A stretch of 64,000 nucleotides of DNA, from NCBI GenBank assembly GCA_035573715.1, contig DATLZZ010000024.1, positions 1-64,000 on the forward strand, given 5' to 3'. Positions 36,628 through 44,148 of this stretch are shown piece after piece. Origin of the DNA: JACPRL01 sp035573715 (lineage in GTDB: Bacteria > Acidobacteriota > Terriglobia > Acidiferrales > 2-02-FULL-67-57). The notes under the pieces were generated by a model, which was not told the DNA's origin, searched no databases, and worked only from the letters and a program-made list of their open reading frames with translations. A program made the position numbers and the translations under genes. Within the stretch, counting starts at the first letter, position 1. Every line of letters starts with the position of its first letter.

Positions 36628-37983
36628 TTAGCGCGCTTCGACCTCGGTCAAGGAGTCTTCGAGCAGCTCCAAGGCGCAGTCGGCCTGCTCCTGGTCGATG
36701 ACCAGCGGCGGCATCAGGCGCAAGGTGTTGGGCCCGCAGCCGAGGATCAGCAGACCGCGCTTGAAGGCGGCCTCGACGACGGCGTTGCGTTCGTCGGTTG
36801 CGCGCTCCTTGGTCTGCTTGTCGCGCACTAGCTCGATGCCGATCATCAGCCCGCGTCCGCGGACTTCGCCCACCAGGCGATGGCGCTGTGGCCAGTCGGC
36901 CAGACGCCCGAGCATGTAGTCGCCCAGCTTCCGAGCGTTCTCCATCAGGCCGTTCTCCAGCAGCCGCATCGTGGCCAGAGCTGCGGCGATGCAAACTGGG
37001 TTGCCGCCAAAGGTGGAGGCATGCGCGCCGGGCGGCCAGCTCATTACTTCGGCGCGAGCCACCACGGCACCCAGCGGCATCCCAGAGGCGATGCCCTTGG
37101 CGATGCAGACGATGTCGGGCGTGATGCCGAAGTGCTCGCTCGCCCACCAGCGGCCGGTGCGACCCATCCCGCTCTGCACCTCGTCGGCCACCAGCAGAAT
37201 GCCGTGCTGGCGGCAGAGGCGCTCGATGCCCTGGAGGAATTCTCTCGGCGGGACCACATAGCCGCCTTCACCTTGGATCGGCTCGACCACAATCGCGGCG
37301 ACGTCCTTGGGCGAGACCACAGTCTTGAGAATGACGTTCTCCAGTTGACTCAGGCAGGCCTCAGCGCAACGCTCCGGCGGCGCGCCCATGGGGCAGCGGT
37401 AGGCATAGGCGTAGGGCGCATGCACAACGCCGGGAAGGAACGGCCCCATGCGCTCGCGTTGAACCGCCTTGCTGGAGGTCAGCGAGAGCGAGCCATAGGT
37501 CCGGCCGTGAAAGCAGTTGTAGAAGGCAACGAAGTGGGTTCGGCCGGTGAACCAGCGGGCTAGCTTGAGTGCGCACTCGATGGCCTCGGTGCCGGAGTTG
37601 GTGAAGAAGGTACGCTTGGGCCCGGCGCCGGGCGTGATCGATTCGAGCTTGCTGGCCAGCTCAATCATGCTCTCGTAGTAGAAGTCGGTGCCGGACATGT
37701 GGATGAGCTCAGCGGCCTGGCGCTGGATCGCCTCCACAACTTCAGGGTGGCAGTGCCCGGTTGCGACCACGGCGATGCCGGCGGAGAAATCGAGAAAGCG
37801 GTTGCCGTCCACATCCTCCACAATCGCGCCCTGGGCCCGGCGCGCCACCAGCGAGTAGCTGCGGGTGTAGGAGGGCGAGATGTAGCGGGCGTCGAGCTCA
37901 ACGATTCGCCGCGCCTCGGGACCGGGTAGCGACGTCTTTAACTGCGGAAGTTTCTCGGAAGCCACGTTCAGTGTTTTCGGCAT
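36628..37983 (-). CDS. Class III PLP-dependent aminotransferase (acetylornithine/4-aminobutyrate type)
   Basis: Transfers an amino group from an omega-amino acid to 2-oxoglutarate. The 451-residue protein has the class III hallmarks: DGNRFLDFSAGIAVVATGHCHPEV (about residues 65-88), TNSGTEAIECALKLAR (PLP-phosphate site), YGSLSLTS, VADEVQSGMGRTG (PLP-ring Asp) and the Schiff-base lysine in CIAKGIASGMPLG (about 294). Sequence alone does not separate acetylornithine, GABA or diaminobutyrate substrates; no arg or gab neighbours are present. The ATG at 37983 has AAGGAG six bases upstream; the upstream open frame crosses a hairpin repeat and is not coding. Confidence 0.9.
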   Translation of the reverse strand: MPKTLNVASEKLPQLKTSLPGPEARRIVELDARYISPSYTRSYSLVARRAQGAIVEDVDGNRFLDFSAGIAVVATGHCHPEVVEAIQRQAAELIHMSGTDFYYESMIELASKLESITPGAGPKRTFFTNSGTEAIECALKLARWFTGRTHFVAFYNCFHGRTYGSLSLTSSKAVQRERMGPFLPGVVHAPYAYAYRCPMGAPPERCAEACLSQLENVILKTVVSPKDVAAIVVEPIQGEGGYVVPPREFLQGIERLCRQHGILLVADEVQSGMGRTGRWWASEHFGITPDIVCIAKGIASGMPLGAVVARAEVMSWPPGAHASTFGGNPVCIAAALATMRLLENGLMENARKLGDYMLGRLADWPQRHRLVGEVRGRGLMIGIELVRDKQTKERATDERNAVVEAAFKRGLLILGCGPNTLRLMPPLVIDQEQADCALELLEDSLTEVEAR

Positions 37984-38026
37984 GAAAGTCTCCTTTTCTG
38001 GGCAGCGCCCACAGGTTTGGGAACCC

Positions 38027-38045
38027 GACAGGCAGGATGCCTGTC
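38027..38045. repeat. Dispersed GACAGGCA...TGCCTGTC hairpin, copy 2
   Basis: Same 8-base arms as the copy at 12042-12061, with a 3-base GGA loop and a similar CCCACGG flank. It lies in the untranslated leader of the aminotransferase gene, so it could affect its mRNA. Confidence 0.6.
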
Positions 38046-38061
38046 CCACGGCGAGGGAGAC

Positions 38062-38145
38062 TTAGTCGACGCCGAAAAGGTTGGGACGGGAAAAAACGGG
38101 AAGACGACAGCGCAGGAAAGTTTTGACGCACTTGACGCTGGTCAT
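38062..38145 (-). CDS. Possible 27-residue leader peptide upstream of the aminotransferase
   Basis: An ATG at 38145 preceded by GGAAGGA opens a 27-codon frame ending TAA (start MTSVKCVKTFLRC, end FSRPNLFGVD). It is basic and has two cysteines. It ends 79 bases before the aminotransferase ATG, with a hairpin between. This arrangement suits a translated leader, but the frame is short and could be chance. Confidence 0.3.
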   Translation of the reverse strand: MTSVKCVKTFLRCRLPVFSRPNLFGVD

Positions 38146-38214
38146 GGTGTCCTTCCGGCTCGCCACAGGAATGATAGCATGGTAGGCTAGCGAAACGAAA
38201 GGACTACCGGACGA

Positions 38215-38273
38215 CGAATCCCGCGCTGGGGTGTGCTGTCTTGTAGGAGGCAGAAAGCACGGCGCGGGATTCG
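38215..38273 (-). terminator. Long perfect stem after the trypsin-like gene
   Basis: Perfect 12-base arms CGAATCCCGCGC (38215-38226) and GCGCGGGATTCG (38262-38273), with an inner AGCAC/GTGCT pairing. It begins 18 bases after the stop of the trypsin-like gene (minus). Only weak T clusters follow, so termination is likely but not certain. Confidence 0.5.
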
Positions 38274-38290
38274 CCGCCGGATTCAGAGCG

Positions 38291-38923
38291 TCATCGCAAT
38301 CGAGCCCGCCCGGGAGCTCGCGTCGCGGTCTGCCGCACCATCAAGACCGCCGGACGGATGTCGACGAACTGCGCGCCCAACTCCCCTTTGCCGGAGCAGA
38401 TCCCGACCAGCCTGCCCTCCAGGGTCCACAGGCCGCCGCCGCTGTTGCCGCGCGCTACCAGGATGTTGGTGCGCACGTAGCGTCCGACGACCGAGCCCAC
38501 GCGACCGAAGCTGGCGTGCTGCTCCCAGCCGTTTTGGGGAAAGCCAAGGGTGAAAACCTCGTCGGTTACGGTGGGTGAAGCAGGCTGGGCGCCGGGGCAA
38601 TCAACCGGAGCCTCCACCAGCGCCAACTCATAGAACGGATGAACGACAAGCGGCGCACGCTGCCATTCCGACTTGGTATCCAGCCCGGCCAAACGAAAGA
38701 GCTTCTGGTCGCGGATTACATGGGCGGCGGTAACGGCGATCCCGTCGCCCAGGCAGACGGCGGCGCCCAGCGTACGGCCGCGGGCGTCTTCCACTCGCAG
38801 GGTGGAATGCAACGCCTGCAAGTACGCCGAATCGGCGCTGTGAATGGTTGCAGCGCAACCGACCAGCACCAGCAACAGGAACAACGATCGAGTTGAAACT
38901 GCGTTGTCTCCACGCCTGCCCAT
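38291..38923 (-). CDS. Trypsin-like serine protease, predicted lipoprotein
   Basis: A 210-residue exported protein with a lipobox (LVLVGC, Cys about residue 23), so it should be lipid-anchored. It has a compact chymotrypsin-fold domain: catalytic His in VTAAHVIRD (about 64) and catalytic Ser in ARGNSGGGLW (about 158). At the usual Asp position (DxAL) the sequence is YELALVE (about 98-104), so the triad acid is Glu or lies elsewhere; activity is uncertain. No PDZ domain is present. It is divergent from the MetR-like regulator gene. Confidence 0.78.
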   Translation of the reverse strand: MGRRGDNAVSTRSLFLLLVLVGCAATIHSADSAYLQALHSTLRVEDARGRTLGAAVCLGDGIAVTAAHVIRDQKLFRLAGLDTKSEWQRAPLVVHPFYELALVEAPVDCPGAQPASPTVTDEVFTLGFPQNGWEQHASFGRVGSVVGRYVRTNILVARGNSGGGLWTLEGRLVGICSGKGELGAQFVDIRPAVLMVRQTATRAPGRARLR

Positions 38924-38960
38924 GCCGACATGCTAGAGAGCGGCTACGTATGTGTCAAAT

Positions 38961-38975
38961 TGATTGATTTAATCA
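38961..38975 (+). promoter_or_regulatory. LysR-type operator (T-N11-A box) at the metR-like promoter
   Basis: TGATTgatttAATCA is a 15-base inverted repeat with the T-N11-A form bound by LysR-type regulators. It ends one base before the TATAAT box at 38977-38982. Binding there would repress the regulator gene itself (autoregulation) and could affect the divergent protease gene. Confidence 0.5.
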
Positions 38976-38976
38976 C

Positions 38977-38982
38977 TATAAT
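38977..38982 (+). promoter_or_regulatory. -10 box of the LysR-type regulator gene
   Basis: A perfect TATAAT 23 bases before the ATG. The bases at the -35 distance (GTCAAA) match poorly, as expected for an activator- or repressor-controlled promoter. Confidence 0.5.
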
Positions 38983-39005
38983 GAGATACCGTCATAGCCA
39001 CCGGC

Positions 39006-39950
39006 ATGGCCCCGGAACTGGAAACCCGACACCTGAAGCTGGTGGCGGCCATAGCTGCCGAAGGCAGCGTCACTCGCGCTGCCCAGCGACTGCATCTGAC
39101 CCAGTCCGCCCTTAGCCACCAGCTCCGCGACCTGGAAGTCCACTTAGGAACGCCGGTCTTCGAACGACTCAGCAAGAAGATGGTCTTGACGCCCGCCGGC
39201 GAGCGGTTGCTGCGCGCCGCCGAGCGGGTGCTGGAAGAGTTGGCGCGGACGGAAACCGAAATCCAGCGTGCCAAGTCGGGCGCCTATGAAACCCTGCGGA
39301 TCAGCACGCATTGTTACACCTGTTACCACTGGCTGCCGTCGCGGCTGGCGCTGTTCGAGCGCAAGTTCCCCAACGTAGAGGTCCGCATCGTGGTCGACGC
39401 GACCCCAAACCCCTTCGAAGCCTTGCTGCAGGGCAAGCTGGACCTGGCGATTGTTCACGCCCCCGTGCAGCACCGCATGTTGTCGTATCAGCCGCTGTTT
39501 CAGGATGAGCTCGTGGTCATCGTGTCGCGCAAGCATCCGCTCGCTCGCCAAACCCATTTCCCGCTGCCAACTTTCGCCGATGAAACTCTGCTCATCTACC
39601 CTCCCCGAGAGCGCAGCCGGGTGCTGAAGGACGTCCTGAATCCGGCGGGGATCGTGCCGCGCTGCGTTCAGGAAGTCGAGTTGACCGAGGCGGTGGTTGC
39701 GCTGGTCAAGGCCGGCGCCGGCGTCAGTGTGCTGGCGCGCTGGGCGGTGGCGCCGGAGCTACGAGCGGGGGAGATTCGCGCTCTGCGGCTAACCAAGGAC
39801 GGCTACTACCGAACCTGGAGCGCGGCCATGCACCGGAACCACAAGAACCGGACCGTTCTCCAGGAATTCGTGAACCTGCTGGCCAAGCACCCACTGACTA
39901 CCGCCCTTCCGGAGGAAAAAAAGCAAAGGAAGCCTGCAGCCCGATCCTAG
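39006..39950 (+). CDS. LysR-type transcriptional regulator, MetR-like
   Basis: A 314-residue LysR regulator. The winged helix-turn-helix (about residues 5-65) reads HLKLVAAIAAEGSVTRAAQRLHLTQSALSHQLRDLE. A linker helix and a two-lobe ligand-binding domain follow. The segment STHCYTCYHWLPSRL (about 100-114) is like the corresponding ECHTCF-type stretch of MetR, the homocysteine-responsive activator of methionine genes. That makes MetR-like the best guess. No met gene is adjacent. Its last bases overlap the stop codon of cysS on the opposite strand. Confidence 0.88.
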   Translation: MAPELETRHLKLVAAIAAEGSVTRAAQRLHLTQSALSHQLRDLEVHLGTPVFERLSKKMVLTPAGERLLRAAERVLEELARTETEIQRAKSGAYETLRISTHCYTCYHWLPSRLALFERKFPNVEVRIVVDATPNPFEALLQGKLDLAIVHAPVQHRMLSYQPLFQDELVVIVSRKHPLARQTHFPLPTFADETLLIYPPRERSRVLKDVLNPAGIVPRCVQEVELTEAVVALVKAGAGVSVLARWAVAPELRAGEIRALRLTKDGYYRTWSAAMHRNHKNRTVLQEFVNLLAKHPLTTALPEEKKQRKPAARS

Positions 39951-41371
39951 GACCGCTTCCAGCGCACGCCGTCTTTGGTGTCTTCGAGAATGATTCCCTG
40001 CTTGGCGAGCTGGTCGCGGATTTCGTCGGAGCGCTTGAAGTCGCGCCGGGCGCGCGCTTGGCCACGCTCTGAGATCAACGCCTCGACTTCGGCATCGCTG
40101 AGGCCAGCCGTCCTCGCCAGTTGAAGACCGGCGAGCTTCTCCCGGTCGTCGTCCGTGAGAACAGCCAGAACCCCGTCAAAGTGCTGGAGGGCGTTTTCGA
40201 GTGCCGGAGCGTCACCAGCGCGGAAGGTGCCATGGTCCATGGCGGTGTTGATGTCGCGCACAAGGTTGAAAACGGCCGCCAGAGCTTCGGCGGTGTTGAG
40301 GTCGTCGTCGAGGGCGGCGTCAAACTCCTCGATCGCGCGCGCTGCGCGGGCTGCCGCGTCCGAACTCCCGTCGGGAAACTTCTCCGTGCGCAGGCGCAGC
40401 CGAAAGTTGCGCAGCCGCTCGACTGAGCTGGCGGCCTGCTGCAAGCCGGCGAAAGTGAAGTTGAGCTGGCGCCGGTAGGGGACGGAGGCCAGCAGGTACC
40501 GGATCGTGGAGGGTTTGTGGCCCTGAGCGAAGAGGTCGCGCAGGGTGTAAAAATTCCCCAGCGACTTGGACATTTTTTCCCCTTCGACAATCAGGTGCTC
40601 GGCGTGCAGCCAGTAGCGCACGAAGGGCTTGCCGGTGGCGGCCTCCGACTGGGCAATCTCGTTTTCGTGGTGCGGGAAGGCGAGGTCGATGCCGCCGGTG
40701 TGGATGTCAAGCGTCTCGCCCAGGTACTTCATCGCCATGGCCGAGCACTCGATGTGCCACCCGGGACGGCCGGCGCCCAGTGGCGTGTTCCAGTAGTGCT
40801 CGCCGGGTTTGCGGGCCTTCCACAGCGCGAAGTCGCGCGCGTCGGCCTTTTCGTAGCGGTCGACTTCGACCCGGGCGCCGGGCTGGATGCCGGCGAGGTC
40901 GATCTTCGACAGCCGCCCGTACTGCGGAAATTTGCGGATGCTGAAGTAGACCGAGCCTTCGCTCTGGTAGGTGAAGGTCTTCTCGCGTAGCCGCTCGATC
41001 AGCCGCACCATGTCGTCAATGTGGTCGGTGGCACGGACGACTTTCTCCGGCGTCTCCAGGTTCAGCATCCGCATGTCGTCGAGAAACGCCTGAGTGTACT
41101 TCTCGGTGTAGTCGCGGATGCTGACCCCGGCGGCGGCGGCGTTGGCAATGATGCGGTCGTCCACGTCGGTGATGTTCATCACCTGCTCGACCTGGAAGCC
41201 GCGCGCCCGCAGGTGCCGCCGCAGGATGTCCTGAAAAACAAAGGTGCGGAAGTTTCCGATGTGGGCGTAGTCGTAGACCGTCGGGCCGCAGGTGTAGATG
41301 CGGACCCGAGGCGGGTCGAGCGGCTGGAACTTTTCGACTCTGCCGCTCAGCGTGTTTTGAAAACGCAACAC
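39947..41371 (-). CDS. cysS: Cysteinyl-tRNA synthetase
   Basis: Charges tRNA-Cys, whose gene lies at 33689-33765. It is a class I synthetase of 474 residues. The zinc ligand cysteine is in YTCGPTVYDYAHIGNFRTF (containing the HIGH-type motif, about residues 27-45), followed by WHIECSAMAMKYLG, PHHENEIAQSEA and the signature GEKMSKSLGNFYTL (about 264-277). The C-terminal helical domain ends normally. The start is a GTG without a good ribosome site, preceded by a GCGTTTT...AAAACGC inverted repeat that overlaps the first codons. Confidence 0.96.
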   Translation of the reverse strand: MLRFQNTLSGRVEKFQPLDPPRVRIYTCGPTVYDYAHIGNFRTFVFQDILRRHLRARGFQVEQVMNITDVDDRIIANAAAAGVSIRDYTEKYTQAFLDDMRMLNLETPEKVVRATDHIDDMVRLIERLREKTFTYQSEGSVYFSIRKFPQYGRLSKIDLAGIQPGARVEVDRYEKADARDFALWKARKPGEHYWNTPLGAGRPGWHIECSAMAMKYLGETLDIHTGGIDLAFPHHENEIAQSEAATGKPFVRYWLHAEHLIVEGEKMSKSLGNFYTLRDLFAQGHKPSTIRYLLASVPYRRQLNFTFAGLQQAASSVERLRNFRLRLRTEKFPDGSSDAAARAARAIEEFDAALDDDLNTAEALAAVFNLVRDINTAMDHGTFRAGDAPALENALQHFDGVLAVLTDDDREKLAGLQLARTAGLSDAEVEALISERGQARARRDFKRSDEIRDQLAKQGIILEDTKDGVRWKRS

Positions 41372-41473
41372 GGTTCGTTTCGCGCCACCAAGCGAATCTC
41401 GGATTCTAGCTGCCGGTGTCCAGAGTGGTCAATCGCGCCAGGTATATGCGCTAACCAACAGAAAATCAAAGGC

Positions 41474-42448
41474 TTACTTGCAGGCGCCGGGGAGAGTCAA
41501 CACCTGGCCGGGGAGTATCAGGTCGGGGTTGCGGAGCTGGTTGGTCTGGGCGATGCAGGTCCAGGCGGTGCCGCGGCCGAAGCGCGCCTGCGCCAGTTGC
41601 CAGAGCGTATCGCCGTGCTCCACACGAACCACCGGCGCGTCAGTTGCGGTGGCCACCGTAGCCGCCGCGAAGCCGGTGGTTTCGGGCAATTGAATTACGT
41701 CGCCGATGCGAATCACGTTCGGGTCGGTAATCTGCGGATTCGCTTTCGCGATCCAGCGCCACGCGTTTCCATCGCCGAGATGTCGCGCGGCGATTTTCCA
41801 GAGCGAGTCGCCGCGCCGAACCCGGATTGCTTTCTTCCCGTTTGAGATTTCTGTTTCCGTCTCATCCAGCGGCACGACCATGCGCACGGCGGGCGCAACT
41901 TCGATTCTCAACGGCCGCCGCAGCGGAACTGTCGGCGCAATGCCGGGCGCCGGCGCGGGTTGCTCGGCGATGCGGGCGCGCACTTTGCTCGCCGGCTCGA
42001 GTTGCAGAACCGGCGGCGTCGTGCGCAACGGTCTCGTGCCCCGTGACTCTCTCACCAGCTTCGCCTCCTGTGCCCAGCGAGCTTCACGAGCCAGCCGCGC
42101 TTCCTTCATCAAGCGGTCGCGCGGGGCGATAAGCGCCAGCGGCGTGTCGGGCAGCCGCGTCTCAAAAGCGGCCACGGCGGAGGTCGCGGTTTCCAGATGC
42201 GGAGTCACAGGCGGGGCGGACTGGCGGGCAGCTTCGAGGCAGGCACGGTCCTTGGCGTCGAGAATCTGTGGCCGCGCCAAGTCGTCGTTGGTGTAGACGC
42301 GAGCCGGGCACGGTGATTGCGCCCGGCGCTCGCGCGCCTGCCGGGCGACGTCCCCGAGGGTTTGAGCGGAAGCGAGAGAGGTCAGCAGGACGCCGCTGGC
42401 GAAAACAACGGCACCGAGCCCGATCCGAACCTTCCAGAGCGCCTGCAT
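41474..42448 (-). CDS. Exported protein with two C-terminal LysM domains
   Basis: A 324-residue protein with a signal peptide (VVFASGVLLTSLASAQ). The middle third is charged and proline-rich, without a recognisable domain. Two LysM repeats follow, at about residues 210-257 (IRVRRGDSLWKIAARHLG...IGDVIQLP) and 277-321 (VRVEHGDTLWQLAQARFG...LPGQVLTLP). LysM binds N-acetylglucosamine in peptidoglycan, so this is likely a periplasmic wall-binding protein. Two or three cysteines in the N-terminal part could pair. It is the last gene of the long minus-strand run that starts with the lipid genes, 60 bases after plsC. Confidence 0.85.
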   Translation of the reverse strand: MQALWKVRIGLGAVVFASGVLLTSLASAQTLGDVARQARERRAQSPCPARVYTNDDLARPQILDAKDRACLEAARQSAPPVTPHLETATSAVAAFETRLPDTPLALIAPRDRLMKEARLAREARWAQEAKLVRESRGTRPLRTTPPVLQLEPASKVRARIAEQPAPAPGIAPTVPLRRPLRIEVAPAVRMVVPLDETETEISNGKKAIRVRRGDSLWKIAARHLGDGNAWRWIAKANPQITDPNVIRIGDVIQLPETTGFAAATVATATDAPVVRVEHGDTLWQLAQARFGRGTAWTCIAQTNQLRNPDLILPGQVLTLPGACK

Positions 42449-42508
42449 ATAGGACCTATGATTCCGACGGGCCCGACGCGCGTATGAAACCAGAGTGAGC
42501 GCGGGAAA

Positions 42509-43249
42509 TCAAGAGGTTTTTTCTCCGTAGTACGAATCGAGCGGCCCGGCGATGATGCGGCGCACGCGCTCCATGAAGGGCTCGACACCGTCGCGGGTCA
42601 GTCCCGTCGTCTCAATCGTGTCGTGCAGGTAGACGACAATCTTGCCCGGATTCAACAGGCAGCTTCCCTTGTGGTTGAACTCGAACGAGCCGACGATGGT
42701 CATCGGGACGATCGGGTATTGCAGGTGCGGCAGGAGCTGAAAAATCCCTTTGCGGAACGGCCCCAGGCGGCCGTCGAGCGTGCGCGAGCCTTCGGGAAAC
42801 ACAATCACGCTGACGCCGTCATCGAGTGCCTTCTTGGTGCTCTCCAGCAGCCGCTTGAGCGCCGTGGGCGTGGTGGTGGCCGGCACGGGAATGTTGCCGA
42901 AGCGCTTCATCATCCAGCCATAGGCGGGAATCTTGAAGTGCGACTCCAGCTCCCAGCCGCGCACAAACTGCGGGATGGCGGAGTAAATCACGAAAGCGTC
43001 GAAAAGGTTGACGTGGTTGCAGAGAAAAATGCTGGTGCGGTTGGGGTCAAAGCCCGGCGCACGCACTACCCCGAATTCTGCACCGGCCACCCGAAGAATG
43101 TTGCGGAAGAAAACCCGCTGCGGCCGGTCGTTCTTGCGCGGATCCTTAAAGATGCCGAGGATGACCAGCCAGGTGCAGACGGGGAAGAAGTAGAGCCCGC
43201 TGAGCGCCCAGCGATAGAGCGAGCGTATATGGCGCCAGAGCGTGCTCAT
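42509..43249 (-). CDS. 1-acyl-sn-glycerol-3-phosphate acyltransferase (PlsC-like)
   Basis: Esterifies a fatty acyl chain onto a lyso-phospholipid or similar glycerophosphate acceptor. The 246-residue membrane-associated protein has a hydrophobic N-terminus (SGLYFFPVCTWLVILGIF), the catalytic NHVNLFD (HX4D, about residues 76-82) and FPEGSRTLDG (about 151-160). Its ATG overlaps the stop of the lipid kinase gene (ATGA), which shows translational coupling. Placed in an operon with acyl-activating and acyl-reducing enzymes, it may use an unusual acyl donor or acceptor. Confidence 0.9.
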   Translation of the reverse strand: MSTLWRHIRSLYRWALSGLYFFPVCTWLVILGIFKDPRKNDRPQRVFFRNILRVAGAEFGVVRAPGFDPNRTSIFLCNHVNLFDAFVIYSAIPQFVRGWELESHFKIPAYGWMMKRFGNIPVPATTTPTALKRLLESTKKALDDGVSVIVFPEGSRTLDGRLGPFRKGIFQLLPHLQYPIVPMTIVGSFEFNHKGSCLLNPGKIVVYLHDTIETTGLTRDGVEPFMERVRRIIAGPLDSYYGEKTS

Positions 43250-44148
43250 GCCACCACCGTGAGAGCGCGAGGCAGGACGTCGAGCCGCAGAGGATGCGCG
43301 GTCATGACTTCGCCGTCCACCATGATGTTCACCGGGCCGTCAAGCTCGAACTCCACCTGGCGTACCCCGCGACGCTCCGCCAGCGGGTGCTCGATGTGCG
43401 AGCCGTCGTAGAGCCCACGCAGGTTGGCCACCAGGCCTAGCCGGCCGATGGGGCCCCAGTAGACATACTCGATGAGGCCGTCGGCGGGGTCGGCCTGCGG
43501 CGCAATCAGCATATGCCCGCCGGTGTAGCTGCTGTTGTTGAAGCTCAGAAACAGGCAGCGGCGGCGGTCGTACTCGGGGTCATCGTCGACGCGCAGAGGG
43601 AAGGCGCGGCGCTCGAGCCGCGCCAGGCAGGCCAGAACCCCGAGCCAATAGCCCAGCGGGCCGAGGTGCTTCAGCTTGCGGTCGCGTATCACGGCGACAT
43701 CGGCGGCGAAGCCCAGGCTGAGCAGGTTGATGTAGTGAAGCACGCCGTCGCGGTGGGTCAGGCGCAGAACGTCGCAGGGGCGTTGGTGGTCGGCCTTCAG
43801 CGCCTCCAGCGCGTGCTCCAGCACGCGGGCGCTGAACTCACGCACGAAGGAGTTGCCGGTGCCGAGCGGGAGGAACCCCAGCGTGGGCGTGGGGGCATCG
43901 GGCGCGCGCGGGAATAGGCCGTTTGTGATTTCAAATGTCGTTCCGTCGCCGCCCACCGCCAGGAAGCGCCGGAAGCCGCGCCGCTCGCCTTCGCGCGCCA
44001 GCTCGCTGCCCTGCCCCGGGCGCTCGATTTCGACGCTTTCGATTGTGAGCCCGGCGGCACGCAGTTGCGCCAGCGCCGTTCCGGCCAGCTCGCCGCAGCG
44101 GCCGCCACCGGCGGCGGGATTGATGATGGCGAGGTAGGCGTCGCTCAC
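43246..44148 (-). CDS. Diacylglycerol kinase/sphingosine kinase-family lipid kinase
   Basis: Phosphorylates a lipid alcohol (diacylglycerol or similar) with ATP. The 300-residue protein has the DAGK catalytic pattern: AIINPAAGGG (about residues 6-15), FLAVGGDGTTFEITNG (GGDGT, about 63-78) and LGFLPLGTGNSFVREF (about 92-107), followed by a beta-rich C-terminal domain (DGLIEYVYWG, FELDGPVNIMVDGE). The GTG at 44148 overlaps the stop of the upstream AMP-ligase (GTGA), and its own stop overlaps the plsC start. The longer upstream frame is not needed. It could supply the phosphate head group for the lipid made by this operon. Confidence 0.88.
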   Translation of the reverse strand: MSDAYLAIINPAAGGGRCGELAGTALAQLRAAGLTIESVEIERPGQGSELAREGERRGFRRFLAVGGDGTTFEITNGLFPRAPDAPTPTLGFLPLGTGNSFVREFSARVLEHALEALKADHQRPCDVLRLTHRDGVLHYINLLSLGFAADVAVIRDRKLKHLGPLGYWLGVLACLARLERRAFPLRVDDDPEYDRRRCLFLSFNNSSYTGGHMLIAPQADPADGLIEYVYWGPIGRLGLVANLRGLYDGSHIEHPLAERRGVRQVEFELDGPVNIMVDGEVMTAHPLRLDVLPRALTVVA

